A stretch of 20,539 nucleotides of DNA, from positions 1-20,539 of the forward strand of contig CAJTOU010000049.1 of the NCBI GenBank assembly GCA_910577835.1. The letters run 5' to 3'. The notes beneath the pieces are model-generated. The model did not search any database. It was not told the DNA's origin and saw nothing but the letters and a program-made list of their open reading frames with translations. A program made the position numbers and the translations under genes. This DNA comes from an uncultured Lachnospiraceae bacterium (GTDB lineage: Bacteria; Bacillota_A; Clostridia; Lachnospirales; Lachnospiraceae). Shown piece after piece: positions 6,901 through 14,282 of this stretch (positions are counted from its first letter, which is position 1; the number at the start of each line of letters is the position of its first letter).

Positions 6901-8438
6901 ATTTTCAAAAGGGCAAACGCAAGCTTCTGAGAGTAATTTTTGGCCGCACAGTGCTGCTTTTTACTGCATTGCTTTTACAGGCTGGAATTCTTTTGTTTTT
7001 CATGTTTAAGCTTGCGGGATATCTCACTTATTATTACTGGGTTTCGATTGTTATTTCTGTTATTATGCTGATTTATATTTTAAACTCAGATATCAACCCT
7101 TCCTATAAGCTTGCATGGGGAATTCCCGTGGCTATGTTCCCGATGTTCGGGGCATTGTTCTATCTATTTGTGCATATCCAGCCGGGAGGAAAAGTGATAG
7201 ACGACCGGCTGAAGGTAATCAATTATGATACAGCCGGATATATGAAGCAGGACCCGATTGTTTTACTGGAACTGGAAAAAGAAGATATCCATTTAAAAAA
7301 ATTTACAGAATATATGAATAATATTGGTCCATTTCCAATGTGTAAAAATTCGGATGCGAAGTTCTATCCTCTTGGAGACGACTGGTATCCTGATATGCTG
7401 GAGAGATTAAAGGAAGCCCGTGAGTTTATTTTTATGGAATTTTTTATTGTCAATCACGGCGTGCTCTGGGATTCCGTGCTGGAAATATTGAAGGAAAAGG
7501 CGGCGCAGGGCGTAGAGGTACGGTTTATGTATGACGGAACCTGTACATTTTTCAGACTTCCTCATAATTATCCCGAATATCTGGAAAGTATGGGAATTCA
7601 CTGCAGAATCTTCTTTCCGATTCGTCCGGCGCTGTCTACTTATCAGAATAACAGAGACCACAGAAAGATTGCAGTAATTGATGGAAAATATGCTTATACG
7701 GGTGGCGTTAATCTGGCAGATGAGTATATTAATAAAATGAGCCGGTTCGGACACTGGAAGGATACTGCCGTAGAGATTACCGGCGAGGCTGTAAATACCT
7801 TTACCATGCTGTTTTTACAGAACTGGAATATCCAGAGCAGAGAGACGGAGGACGTGTCTCTTTATGTCAGAGATTATAAGGTAAAATCAGAAGGGTATAT
7901 TATGGGTTATACTGACAGTCCTTTTGATGATATTAAGGTAGGGGAGTCTGTATATATGGACATTTTGTATACTGCAACAGAGTATGTGCATATTATGACC
8001 CCCTATTTGATACTGGACAATGAGATGATTACAGCTCTGTCCTATGCGGTAAAAAGGGGCGTGGATGTAAAGCTTATTATGCCTCATATTACAGATAAGC
8101 CATATGCCTATATGGTTGCCAGAAATTATTATGAAATTCTGTTAAAAAAAGGTGTGAAAATATATGAATATACGCCGGGCTTTATTCATGCAAAAGAATT
8201 TATCAGTGATAATAAAAAAGCGGTAGTAGGCTCTGTAAATCTTGATTACCGCAGCTTATATCTGAATTTTGAAAGTGCAGCCTATCTGTATGGTGTAAAT
8301 GCAGTGAAGGATGCAGAGACAGACTTTTTAAATACCTTAAACCAATGTGAAGAAATTACACTTGCAGACTGTCGAAAATATAGTAAAATAAAAAAGACAG
8401 TCGGAAAACTCATGTGGCTATTCTCACCATTAATGTAG
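6888..8438 (+). CDS. cls: Cardiolipin synthase (phospholipase D superfamily)
   Basis: It joins two phosphatidylglycerol molecules into cardiolipin plus glycerol at the cytoplasmic membrane. The 516 residues begin with hydrophobic segments at about 20-41 and 47-66, with a third stretch at 77-96, followed by two HKD active sites: H258, K260, D265 with GGVN (272-275), and H434, K436, D441 with GSVNLDYRS (448-456). Length and layout match Cls of the ClsA type. The ATG at 6888 lies within gpsA and touches its own purine stretch AGAAGG, so initiation probably depends on ribosomes finishing gpsA. No other in-frame start leaves the membrane segment intact. It is the last gene before the element A intergenic region. 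Confidence 0.93.
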   Translation: MDKIDFQKGKRKLLRVIFGRTVLLFTALLLQAGILLFFMFKLAGYLTYYYWVSIVISVIMLIYILNSDINPSYKLAWGIPVAMFPMFGALFYLFVHIQPGGKVIDDRLKVINYDTAGYMKQDPIVLLELEKEDIHLKKFTEYMNNIGPFPMCKNSDAKFYPLGDDWYPDMLERLKEAREFIFMEFFIVNHGVLWDSVLEILKEKAAQGVEVRFMYDGTCTFFRLPHNYPEYLESMGIHCRIFFPIRPALSTYQNNRDHRKIAVIDGKYAYTGGVNLADEYINKMSRFGHWKDTAVEITGEAVNTFTMLFLQNWNIQSRETEDVSLYVRDYKVKSEGYIMGYTDSPFDDIKVGESVYMDILYTATEYVHIMTPYLILDNEMITALSYAVKRGVDVKLIMPHITDKPYAYMVARNYYEILLKKGVKIYEYTPGFIHAKEFISDNKKAVVGSVNLDYRSLYLNFESAAYLYGVNAVKDAETDFLNTLNQCEEITLADCRKYSKIKKTVGKLMWLFSPLM

Positions 8439-8453
8439 TGAATTTAAATATAG

Positions 8454-8514
8454 ATAGAACAGCCTTCTAAGGGCTGCGTCATAGGAAAAGAGGAACGATT
8501 TTCTTATGAAAGAA
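8454..8514 (+). repeat. Two-hairpin repeat unit, first copy (element A)
   Basis: This 61-base unit matches 8568-8629 with three substitutions and one missing C. It forms an imperfect stem CAGCC/GGCTG (8460-8464 with 8472-8476) and a stem TCATAGGAAAA/TTTTCTTATGA (8479-8489 with 8499-8509) in which one pair is a G-T wobble where the second copy has G-C. Same strand sense as the flanking genes. Confidence 0.85.
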
Positions 8515-8564
8515 CAAAGTGCTTGTAGTACTATAATTTGAGATAGCCGTTTTGCACTTTGTTC
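8512..8564 (+). repeat. Long inverted repeat between the two units (element A, hairpin 1)
   Basis: GAACAAAGTGC (8512-8522) pairs perfectly with GCACTTTGTTC (8554-8564) over 11 bases around a 31-base centre. The centre contains the palindrome TAGTACTA (8526-8533) and CTAT/ATAG arms. A diverged version lies at 13410-13464. Confidence 0.85.
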
Positions 8565-8567
8565 AAA

Positions 8568-8629
8568 ATAGAGCAGCCCTTCTAAGGGCTGCGTCATAGG
8601 AAAAGCGGAACGATTTTCCTATGAAAGAA
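8568..8629 (+). repeat. Two-hairpin repeat unit, second copy (element A)
   Basis: GCAGCCCT (8573-8580) pairs with AGGGCTGC (8585-8592) around a TCTA loop. TCATAGGAAAA (8594-8604) pairs with TTTTCCTATGA (8614-8624) around GCGGAACGA. Both stems are perfect here. The unit ends immediately before the AAAGGAG ribosome site of lysA (8631-8637), so it must be part of the lysA leader if transcription comes from upstream. Confidence 0.85.
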
Positions 8630-8646
8630 GAAAGGAGATATACATC

Positions 8647-9924
8647 ATGGAAAAGAAACCATTTGTTACATTAGAAAAGATACAGGAGATTGTAAAGACA
8701 TACCCTACCCCTTTTCATATTTATGATGAGAAAGGGATTCGAGAAAATGCAGAAAAACTTCAGAAGGCATTTTCATGGAATAAAGGTTTTCGAGAATACT
8801 TTGCAGTAAAAGCCACCCCGAATCCGTTTCTTATCAGCATTTTAAAGGAATATGGCTTCGGAGTAGACTGCTCCTCTATGACAGAGCTTATTATGGCGGA
8901 TAAAATGGGATTTTCAGAGAAAGATATGCAGAATGGAATTATGTTTTCTTCCAATGCGACTCCGGCAGAGGAATTTATATATGCCAGAAAGCTTGGAGCC
9001 ATTATTAATCTGGATGATTTTACCATGGTGGACTTTCTTGAAAAGACAGCCGGTATTCCTGAAAAAATCTGCTGTCGTTATAATCCGGGCGGAGAGTTTA
9101 AAATCAGCACGACAATTATGGACAGTCCCGGCGATGCGAAATACGGCATGACAAAACATCAGATGATAGAGGCGTTTAAGCTTCTGAAGGCAAAGGGCGT
9201 AAAGGAATTTGGCATTCATGCATTTCTTGCCAGCAATACAGTGACAAATGAATATTATCCCGTTCTTGCAAAGGAACTGTTTGAACTTGCTGTGGAACTG
9301 AAAGAAAAAACAGATGCCAATATTACCTTTATCAATCTGTCAGGAGGAATCGGCATTCCATATACTCTGGATAAGGAGCCAAATGATATTATGCTGATTG
9401 GACAGGGAGTAAAGAAGGTATTTGAAGAGGTGCTTGTGCCGGCAGGACTTGGTGATGTCGCATTATATACGGAGCTTGGAAGGTTTATGATGGGACCATA
9501 CGGTGCTCTTGTGACACAGGCGGTTCATGAAAAGCATATTTATAAAGAATACATAGGGTGTGATGCATGCGCGGCAAATCTTATGCGACCTGCGATGTAC
9601 GGCGCATATCATCATATTACAGTGCTTGGAAAGGAAAATGAGCCGTGCGACTGCAAATATGATATTACCGGTTCCCTGTGTGAAAATAATGATAAATTTG
9701 CCATAGACAGAATGCTTCCAAAGATTGAAATTGGAGATTATCTGTTTATCCACGATGCAGGAGCACACGGCTTTGCCATGGGTTATAATTACAATGGAAA
9801 GCTGAAATCGGCAGAGCTTTTATTGAAAGAAAACGGAGAGGTGCAGATGATTAGACGCGCAGAGACAGCAAAGGATTATCTGGCAACGTTTGATTTTTGT
9901 GACATTTTTAAGGATGTAGAATAA
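8647..9924 (+). CDS. lysA: Diaminopimelate decarboxylase-like PLP enzyme (divergent LysA)
   Basis: Fold type III PLP decarboxylase of 425 residues; the likely reaction is meso-diaminopimelate to L-lysine and CO2. K55 in YFAVKATPNP is the expected Schiff-base lysine. LSGGIGIPY (231-239), RPAMYGAYHHI (314-324) and GSLCENNDKFA (342-352, with catalytic C345-E346) fit the family. Several usual motifs are altered: HIGS reads FLASN near H191, EPGR reads ELGR (276-279), and the GMNDL loop reads ACAANL (307-312). Such divergent forms are usually annotated as diaminopimelate decarboxylase in Lachnospiraceae, but a related substrate (carboxynorspermidine or another D-amino acid) cannot be excluded. AAAGGAG nine bases upstream supports the ATG. 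It is followed after 9 bases by an unknown gene. Confidence 0.82.
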   Translation: MEKKPFVTLEKIQEIVKTYPTPFHIYDEKGIRENAEKLQKAFSWNKGFREYFAVKATPNPFLISILKEYGFGVDCSSMTELIMADKMGFSEKDMQNGIMFSSNATPAEEFIYARKLGAIINLDDFTMVDFLEKTAGIPEKICCRYNPGGEFKISTTIMDSPGDAKYGMTKHQMIEAFKLLKAKGVKEFGIHAFLASNTVTNEYYPVLAKELFELAVELKEKTDANITFINLSGGIGIPYTLDKEPNDIMLIGQGVKKVFEEVLVPAGLGDVALYTELGRFMMGPYGALVTQAVHEKHIYKEYIGCDACAANLMRPAMYGAYHHITVLGKENEPCDCKYDITGSLCENNDKFAIDRMLPKIEIGDYLFIHDAGAHGFAMGYNYNGKLKSAELLLKENGEVQMIRRAETAKDYLATFDFCDIFKDVE

Positions 9925-9933
9925 GAGGCAGTC

Positions 9934-11397
9934 ATGAGATATTTGGAAAAAGAGATTTCAAAGGGAAGAGATTTGGAGACAAATATTCCGAAATTTATTG
10001 TCAGTATGATGAATATTTACCACAGATATTCCCATGTAAAATTGTGCATGAATTATTTTACCTATTATGAAATGGTCGGTGAAAATGAAATACAAGACAG
10101 GAAGCTTTCAGAACTGACAGAGAGAATGAACAAAGTAATAAAAGCTGTTGTTCAGGAATCTTCCGCAGATATACTTGCAGAATGTATTGCAGAGACAGAG
10201 GCAGTACGAAATGAGATTATTCATATTATGACAGGACTTACCGCCTGTGTGGATATTTTTAATATTTATGAATACTGCCTGAATCGTGTGGAATACAGAT
10301 ATAAGGACAGTTCAGAACTTTTACAGTGCAGTGACGAGGAGCTGACAAAAAATGTGCTGCAATACATATTAAAGGATAAGGATAATGTGGTGATTAACAG
10401 TAAAATCTGTGAAACCGTCAGACAGCTTCCAATCCGGATGACCAAAAGCCATTTTTTTGAGCTTGTAAAAGAAAGTCTTAAAGTATATAAAGAAAGTGAA
10501 ACCGGCAGTGTAGACGATTTTCTGTATATGCTGCGTACCGTTTCCATGCTTGATATTCCGGAAGATGCATTTGTATTTACAGATAATACATTAAAGGAAA
10601 TTTATCAGGAATTTACAGGTGTTGATTTTTCAGACATTGACAAAGAGCAATATAATCGTTTAAGCGGCAGGCTTGGCTTTGCGACAGATTATATTCAGAA
10701 AGAAGTAGATTGCTATATGCTGCTTGCAGAAAATATTAATGATTTATATGTAATTCTTTTATCTTCAAAGGAATATTATGGAAGTAAAATGCCAAAGATT
10801 CTTTCAGGGTTTGAAAATAATCAGGATAAGCTTTTACTGGAAAAAAGAGAAGAAGAGAACTGTAACATATTGATTGAAAAAGAAAACAGACTTTTTAACG
10901 GAGTCAGCTATGATGAGGTTTGTGAAGAAATAGAGGATGGATTTTTATTTCTGGAGGGCAGACAGGAAAAGTATGCGGAAAGCTTTCAAAAATCGGAATA
11001 TCTTTTAGATACAATTGCAGAAAGTTATAAAGAAGCTCTGGAAAATCTGGATGCAGTCGAAGTCTGCGGGTATTTTGACAGAATCCGAAAGCTTGTATCA
11101 GGAAGCATTTTTGCAGAATTTTATGAGGCTCCAAAGAGACATAAAACAGCAGGTATGGAATATATCAGCCAAAAAGGAGCAGAACTGGAGCAGGAGCTTA
11201 CAGAATTTTTTGGAAAAAATACAAAAAGTGTAAATCGCGCAGTAATGGCACATATTTTATCAGAGCTTCCGGTATTTTTTAACAATGTGGAGGAAATAAA
11301 GGATTATATCTATCATTCTCTGACGGGCTGCAGGGACAGTGCAGAGAAGGCGGCAGTAACGGAAATATTGACCTCCATGGCTTCGGAGGATTTGTAA
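9934..11397 (+). CDS. Conserved-looking hypothetical protein, alpha-helical, 487 residues
   Basis: I do not recognise the family. The sequence is rich in Glu, Lys, Tyr and Leu, seems almost fully helical, and has no signal peptide or membrane segment, so a cytosolic scaffold-like protein is likely. No catalytic motif stands out; the cysteines are scattered and do not form CxxC pairs. Segments such as MTGLTACVDIFNIYEYCLNR (about 102-121) look like a conserved core. GAGG (9926-9929) precedes the ATG closely. Its stop overlaps the next start in TAATG, so it is translationally coupled to the 103-residue protein. Context (lysA before it, ytfI- and gerW-like genes after it) makes a sporulation or spore-cortex role plausible, but this is only inference. 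Confidence 0.8.
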   Translation: MRYLEKEISKGRDLETNIPKFIVSMMNIYHRYSHVKLCMNYFTYYEMVGENEIQDRKLSELTERMNKVIKAVVQESSADILAECIAETEAVRNEIIHIMTGLTACVDIFNIYEYCLNRVEYRYKDSSELLQCSDEELTKNVLQYILKDKDNVVINSKICETVRQLPIRMTKSHFFELVKESLKVYKESETGSVDDFLYMLRTVSMLDIPEDAFVFTDNTLKEIYQEFTGVDFSDIDKEQYNRLSGRLGFATDYIQKEVDCYMLLAENINDLYVILLSSKEYYGSKMPKILSGFENNQDKLLLEKREEENCNILIEKENRLFNGVSYDEVCEEIEDGFLFLEGRQEKYAESFQKSEYLLDTIAESYKEALENLDAVEVCGYFDRIRKLVSGSIFAEFYEAPKRHKTAGMEYISQKGAELEQELTEFFGKNTKSVNRAVMAHILSELPVFFNNVEEIKDYIYHSLTGCRDSAEKAAVTEILTSMASEDL

Positions 11398-11708
11398 TGG
11401 AGTTTTATGATAAACTGTATATTGGATACAGGGTTTCTGACAAAGTGGAAAAGATAAAAGAGAAGCTTCTGAAAAATGAATTTATGCCTTTTATTCATGT
11501 AATCACTCTTCCTGTACATATGGGACAGGGTATGTTGGAAATTTATCCTGCCTATATTCTGAGACAGGAAAGTTATCAGAGCAGCGGATTAAAGATTGTG
11601 GGAATTGCTGCTGACAGGGGAGAGGCATATATGCTGGTGCAGCAGATTGCAGAGGAATGTATGAAAGCTACTGGAACTGTTGATTTAAAAAATTATTTAA
11701 AATTTTAA
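11397..11708 (+). CDS. Small hypothetical protein coupled to the 487-residue protein
   Basis: A 103-residue soluble protein of unknown function. The sequence alternates predicted strands (FIHVITLPV, LEIYPAYIL, LKIVGIAA) with helices (VSDKVEKIKEKLL, GEAYMLVQQIAEECM), suggesting a compact alpha/beta domain. The start ATG shares its A with the stop of the preceding gene (TAATG) and has GGAGGA (11385-11390) six bases upstream. Such tight coupling suggests equal amounts of the two products and perhaps a complex. DUF2953 follows after 12 bases. No motif allows a better call. Confidence 0.8.
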   Translation: MEFYDKLYIGYRVSDKVEKIKEKLLKNEFMPFIHVITLPVHMGQGMLEIYPAYILRQESYQSSGLKIVGIAADRGEAYMLVQQIAEECMKATGTVDLKNYLKF

Positions 11709-11720
11709 GCGGGGAATATT

Positions 11721-12695
11721 ATGTTGGGAATACTGTTATCTATTTTGAAAATATTGGGCATAATTCTTCTGGCAGTGCTGGTGTTCGTTCTTCTGGCAGT
11801 GCTGTTGCTTCTGTTTGTGCCTGTCAGATATCGGATTTCCGGAAAATGGAATACAGAGGAAAAAAGAATAGAGGGAAAGGTCACATGGCTGTTTCGGCTG
11901 GTGCATATTTCAATGTCAGCAGATAAAGACGAACAGCAGATAGTTCCCAGAATTATGGGGATAAATTTAAAAAACAGGAAGAAAAAAAAAGAAAAATCAA
12001 AAAAACGGGAAAAAAAGAAAAGAAAAAAAAGAGAAAAGAGAAAAAAAAGAAAAAAAAACAGTTTAAAGGAAAAGAATCCTGAGGAAAAATCAAAAAGGAA
12101 AGAAACGGAAAAAAAAGTGGAAGAACAAAGAAAAAAGGAAATACAAGAAGATATGGACAATTCTGAAAATACCGATTGCCAGCAGGACGACCAGAGAAAA
12201 ATAAAGGATGTTACACAGAATTTGAAAAAGAGTATATTTCAGAAAATCCATGAGAAGATAATAAGTGTACTTTCTGCTATTGCCAAAATAGCAGAGACAT
12301 GGAAAAAACTTTTGGAAAATATACAGGAATTACAGCAAAAAAAGGATAAAATCTTCGACTTTTTCTGTGAAAAAGAGGCTCTTGAAGCAAAGGACAAGAC
12401 GTTTAAGATTGTAAAAAAAACAATTCGTCATATTCGGCCGCAGAAATTAAAGACATCTGTAAAGTTTGGAGCGGGAAATCCCGCCTATACCGGTCAGCTT
12501 TATGCTCTGTTATGTCTGATGTATGGAATATATGGAAAAGATATTATATTAGAACCGGATTTTGAACATACAATTTTAGAGGGAGAATTTCAGCTCAAGG
12601 GTAGAATAAGATTGATAAATCTGATATATTATGTTATATATTTATATAGAATAAAAAAATTAAGAGAATTTATTGAACTGTTAAAGAATTTATAG
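11721..12695 (+). CDS. DUF2953 membrane-anchored protein (YtfI-like)
   Basis: A 324-residue protein with an N-terminal membrane segment (about 8-34), a strand-rich part (35-75), then an extreme Lys/Arg/Glu tract (84-142), a helical linker, and the conserved DUF2953 end (about 240-324, including GAGNPAYTGQLYALLCLMYG). In Bacillus, ytfI (DUF2953) stands directly before ytfJ/gerW, and the same pair is seen here, which supports the call and suggests a role in spore-related membranes. Function is otherwise unknown. The Lys tract is encoded by A-runs of up to about nine bases from 11982 on, which could cause slippage by polymerase or ribosome. GGGGA precedes the ATG. Only 13 bases separate it from gerW. 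Confidence 0.8.
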   Translation: MLGILLSILKILGIILLAVLVFVLLAVLLLLFVPVRYRISGKWNTEEKRIEGKVTWLFRLVHISMSADKDEQQIVPRIMGINLKNRKKKKEKSKKREKKKRKKREKRKKRKKNSLKEKNPEEKSKRKETEKKVEEQRKKEIQEDMDNSENTDCQQDDQRKIKDVTQNLKKSIFQKIHEKIISVLSAIAKIAETWKKLLENIQELQQKKDKIFDFFCEKEALEAKDKTFKIVKKTIRHIRPQKLKTSVKFGAGNPAYTGQLYALLCLMYGIYGKDIILEPDFEHTILEGEFQLKGRIRLINLIYYVIYLYRIKKLREFIELLKNL

Positions 12696-12708
12696 TATGG
12701 AGGTTATT

Positions 12709-13131
12709 ATGGCAGAGAACAGTAAAAAGAACAATTTTGATACAACGGTGAAATCACTTTTTGAGGGAATGTCCGGTGTGCTTTCTACAAAGACAGTAGT
12801 TGGAGAGGCAGTAAATATTGACGATACCATTATTCTGCCACTGGTAGATGTATCCTTTGGCATGGGGGCAGGAGCAAGAAGCGGCAGTGAAAAGGAAAGT
12901 GCATCGGGCGGTGCAGGAGTGAAGATGTCTCCAAGTGCAGTACTTGTAATACATGGAGGAACAAGCAAACTGGTAAATATTAAGAATCAGGATACCATAA
13001 CCAAGGTGCTTGATATGATTCCGGACCTGGTAGATAAATTTAAGAACAACAGTCAGAAAGAAAAGAACGAAACAGGCATGACAGACCAAGAGATTATTGA
13101 TGTGGCTACCAAGGATGCTTCTCAGGAATAG
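12709..13131 (+). CDS. gerW: Sporulation protein GerW (YtfJ family)
   Basis: A 140-residue protein of the GerW/YtfJ family, which in Bacillus is a spore protein required for normal germination. Family signs are the start region FDTTVKSLFEGM, the strands VGEAVNIDDTIILPLVDVSFGMGAGA (about 33-58) with a glycine-rich stretch, GGAGVKMSPSAVLVI, and the closing IPDLVDKF. The ATG at 12709 is chosen because GGAGG (12699-12703) lies five bases upstream; the in-frame ATG at 12697 overlaps that site. A possible extra promoter, TTGATA (12612-12617) and TATATA (12635-12640), lies inside the preceding gene but is weak evidence. It marks the organism as a likely spore-former. Confidence 0.92.
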   Translation: MAENSKKNNFDTTVKSLFEGMSGVLSTKTVVGEAVNIDDTIILPLVDVSFGMGAGARSGSEKESASGGAGVKMSPSAVLVIHGGTSKLVNIKNQDTITKVLDMIPDLVDKFKNNSQKEKNETGMTDQEIIDVATKDASQE

Positions 13132-13267
13132 CAGACAGTGTATGCTTTTACAAATGAACTGCATAAACAGGCAGCTTATACACAGACTTTGATTGCAAAA
13201 ATAGACAAAGCATTTTGTTCTGTTTTCTGCATATACTAATAATAAGCTTATATTTTGGGAGTTTTAT

Positions 13268-13408
13268 GTGCAGAAAATATGCGGATTTATTTTATTCTGG
13301 ATGGCTGTGGGAATGGTAATCGGGATGCAGCTTGAATGTAATTTCTTTGTTGTCTGCCTGATTCTTATTATGCTGGTTCTGGGATTTAACCTGTTTTGTA
13401 AAAGATAA
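13268..13408 (+). CDS. Small membrane protein, 46 residues
   Basis: A GTG at 13268 opens a 46-codon frame ending TAA at 13406-13408. GGGAG (13257-13261) lies six bases before it. The product has two hydrophobic stretches, ICGFILFWMAVGMVIGM (about 4-20) and FFVVCLILIMLVLGFNLF (about 26-43), with a short polar turn (QLEC) and a basic end (CKR): a helical hairpin. I recall similar 45-residue hydrophobic proteins in Lachnospiraceae genomes, some near gerW, but cannot check that here. Role unknown; a spore- or envelope-related partner of the YtfI/GerW pair is possible. The structured element B begins two bases after the stop. Confidence 0.65.
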   Translation: MQKICGFILFWMAVGMVIGMQLECNFFVVCLILIMLVLGFNLFCKR

Positions 13409-13409
13409 G

Positions 13410-13527
13410 GAACAAATTGCTTGCAATACTGTAAGTTTATAAAGAGCTTTCTTGTGCTTTGTTCAGCAATAGCAGCTCTGCAAAAGCTGTTGATGGGAAG
13501 TGCAAGGCAATTTCCTGTAAAGGAAGA
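13410..13527 (+). repeat. Structured element B (diverged relative of element A)
   Basis: Hairpin 1: GAACAAA (13410-13416) pairs with TTTGTTC (13458-13464), extended by wobbles to a G-C pair. Its first 25 bases match 8512-8536 at 21 positions. Hairpin 2: CAGCT (13473-13477) with AGCTG (13485-13489). Hairpin 3: ATGGGAA (13493-13499) with TTTCCTGT (13511-13518, partly wobble). Order, spacing and strand match 8512-8629, ending the same way in an AAAG-AAG purine stretch. Confidence 0.75.
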
Positions 13528-13589
13528 AACAATTGGGCAGTCAATGCAGCCCATAAATGTATGGATTGTATCATTAAAGGAGTATTATC

Positions 13590-14282
13590 ATGAATCATAT
13601 TACACTGACAGAGTTAAACTACATGGAATGTGCCAGATATCTTGGCTATGGAAAGAATGCTCCTGATGAAATGACAGAAAAACTTATGAGGGAGTGCGAA
13701 TCTGAATTGCTGGATTATGCAGTCCCTCGTTTTGTATATAAAATATTTGATATTGACAGGCAAAATGAAAAAATAAGGCTGTCAGGAACAGAGCTTTGGC
13801 TTACCGGAGATTCCATAAAAGAGCATTTGGCTGAGTGCAGCAGACTAATTCTGTTATGTGCTACTCTGTCCGACAGTGTGGACAGGCTGATAAGAAAAAA
13901 AGAGATTAAGGATATGGCAAAGGCTCTGGTTATGGATGCAATGGCGGTTGTAGCTGTGGAACAGGTATGCGACAAGGCGGAGGAGCATATCAGAGACAAG
14001 TATCTGACAAAATATACAAGTGGATATTTTACATGGCGTTTCGGTTTCGGCTATGGGGATTTGCCCCTTGAGGAAGAACGAATGGCGCTAAGTCTTTTGG
14101 ATGCGGATAAAAGAATCGGTGTCCATATGAATGACAGCCTGATTATGTTTCCAAGAAAGACGGTTGCATGTATTATCGGTATCAGCAAAGAAGAAATCAA
14201 ATCCCGTAAAAAAAGCTGTGTGTCCTGTAATATGCGCGATAGATGCAAATTCAGATTAAGAGGTGAACGGTGTGGATTTTAA
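13590..14282 (+). CDS. Free-standing B12-dependent methionine synthase reactivation protein
   Basis: A 230-residue cytosolic protein resembling the AdoMet-binding activation domain that in E. coli forms the C-terminus of MetH. It would serve reductive methylation of inactive cob(II)alamin using AdoMet. Supporting features are RFGFGYGDLPL (150-160), in place of the family's RxGYPACPD, and MFPRKTVACIIGIS (186-199), resembling the family's PxxSVSG segment. The C-terminus has C210, C213, C219 and C228 (CX2CX5CX8C), which may hold a metal or Fe-S cluster; this is found in some separate activation proteins but not in E. coli MetH. AAAGGAG precedes the ATG. The stop overlaps the metH start by 11 bases, strongly linking the two. 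Confidence 0.87.
   Translation: MNHITLTELNYMECARYLGYGKNAPDEMTEKLMRECESELLDYAVPRFVYKIFDIDRQNEKIRLSGTELWLTGDSIKEHLAECSRLILLCATLSDSVDRLIRKKEIKDMAKALVMDAMAVVAVEQVCDKAEEHIRDKYLTKYTSGYFTWRFGFGYGDLPLEEERMALSLLDADKRIGVHMNDSLIMFPRKTVACIIGISKEEIKSRKKSCVSCNMRDRCKFRLRGERCGF

Noticed and set aside
8454..8629. CRISPR array
   Set aside because: Only two repeat copies, separated by a self-complementary sequence and not by a spacer; no cas genes.
8439..8646. Lysine riboswitch before lysA
   Set aside because: The stretch is fully explained by duplicated hairpin units. The many-branched lysine aptamer core and a terminator with a T-run are missing.
11705..12160. Phe-rich open frame on the minus strand (151 codons)
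   Set aside because: It is the antisense of the A-rich Lys tract of the DUF2953 gene (AAA/GAA reads as TTT/TTC) and has no ribosome site.
13209..13237. Promoter for the small membrane protein using TATACT at 13232
   Set aside because: No acceptable -35 at 16-18 bases; a sporulation-sigma reading was too loose to support.
13409..13589. Cobalamin or AdoMet riboswitch before the methionine synthase genes
   Set aside because: No B12-box-like sequence and no four-way SAM-I layout; only the three hairpins of element B are found.
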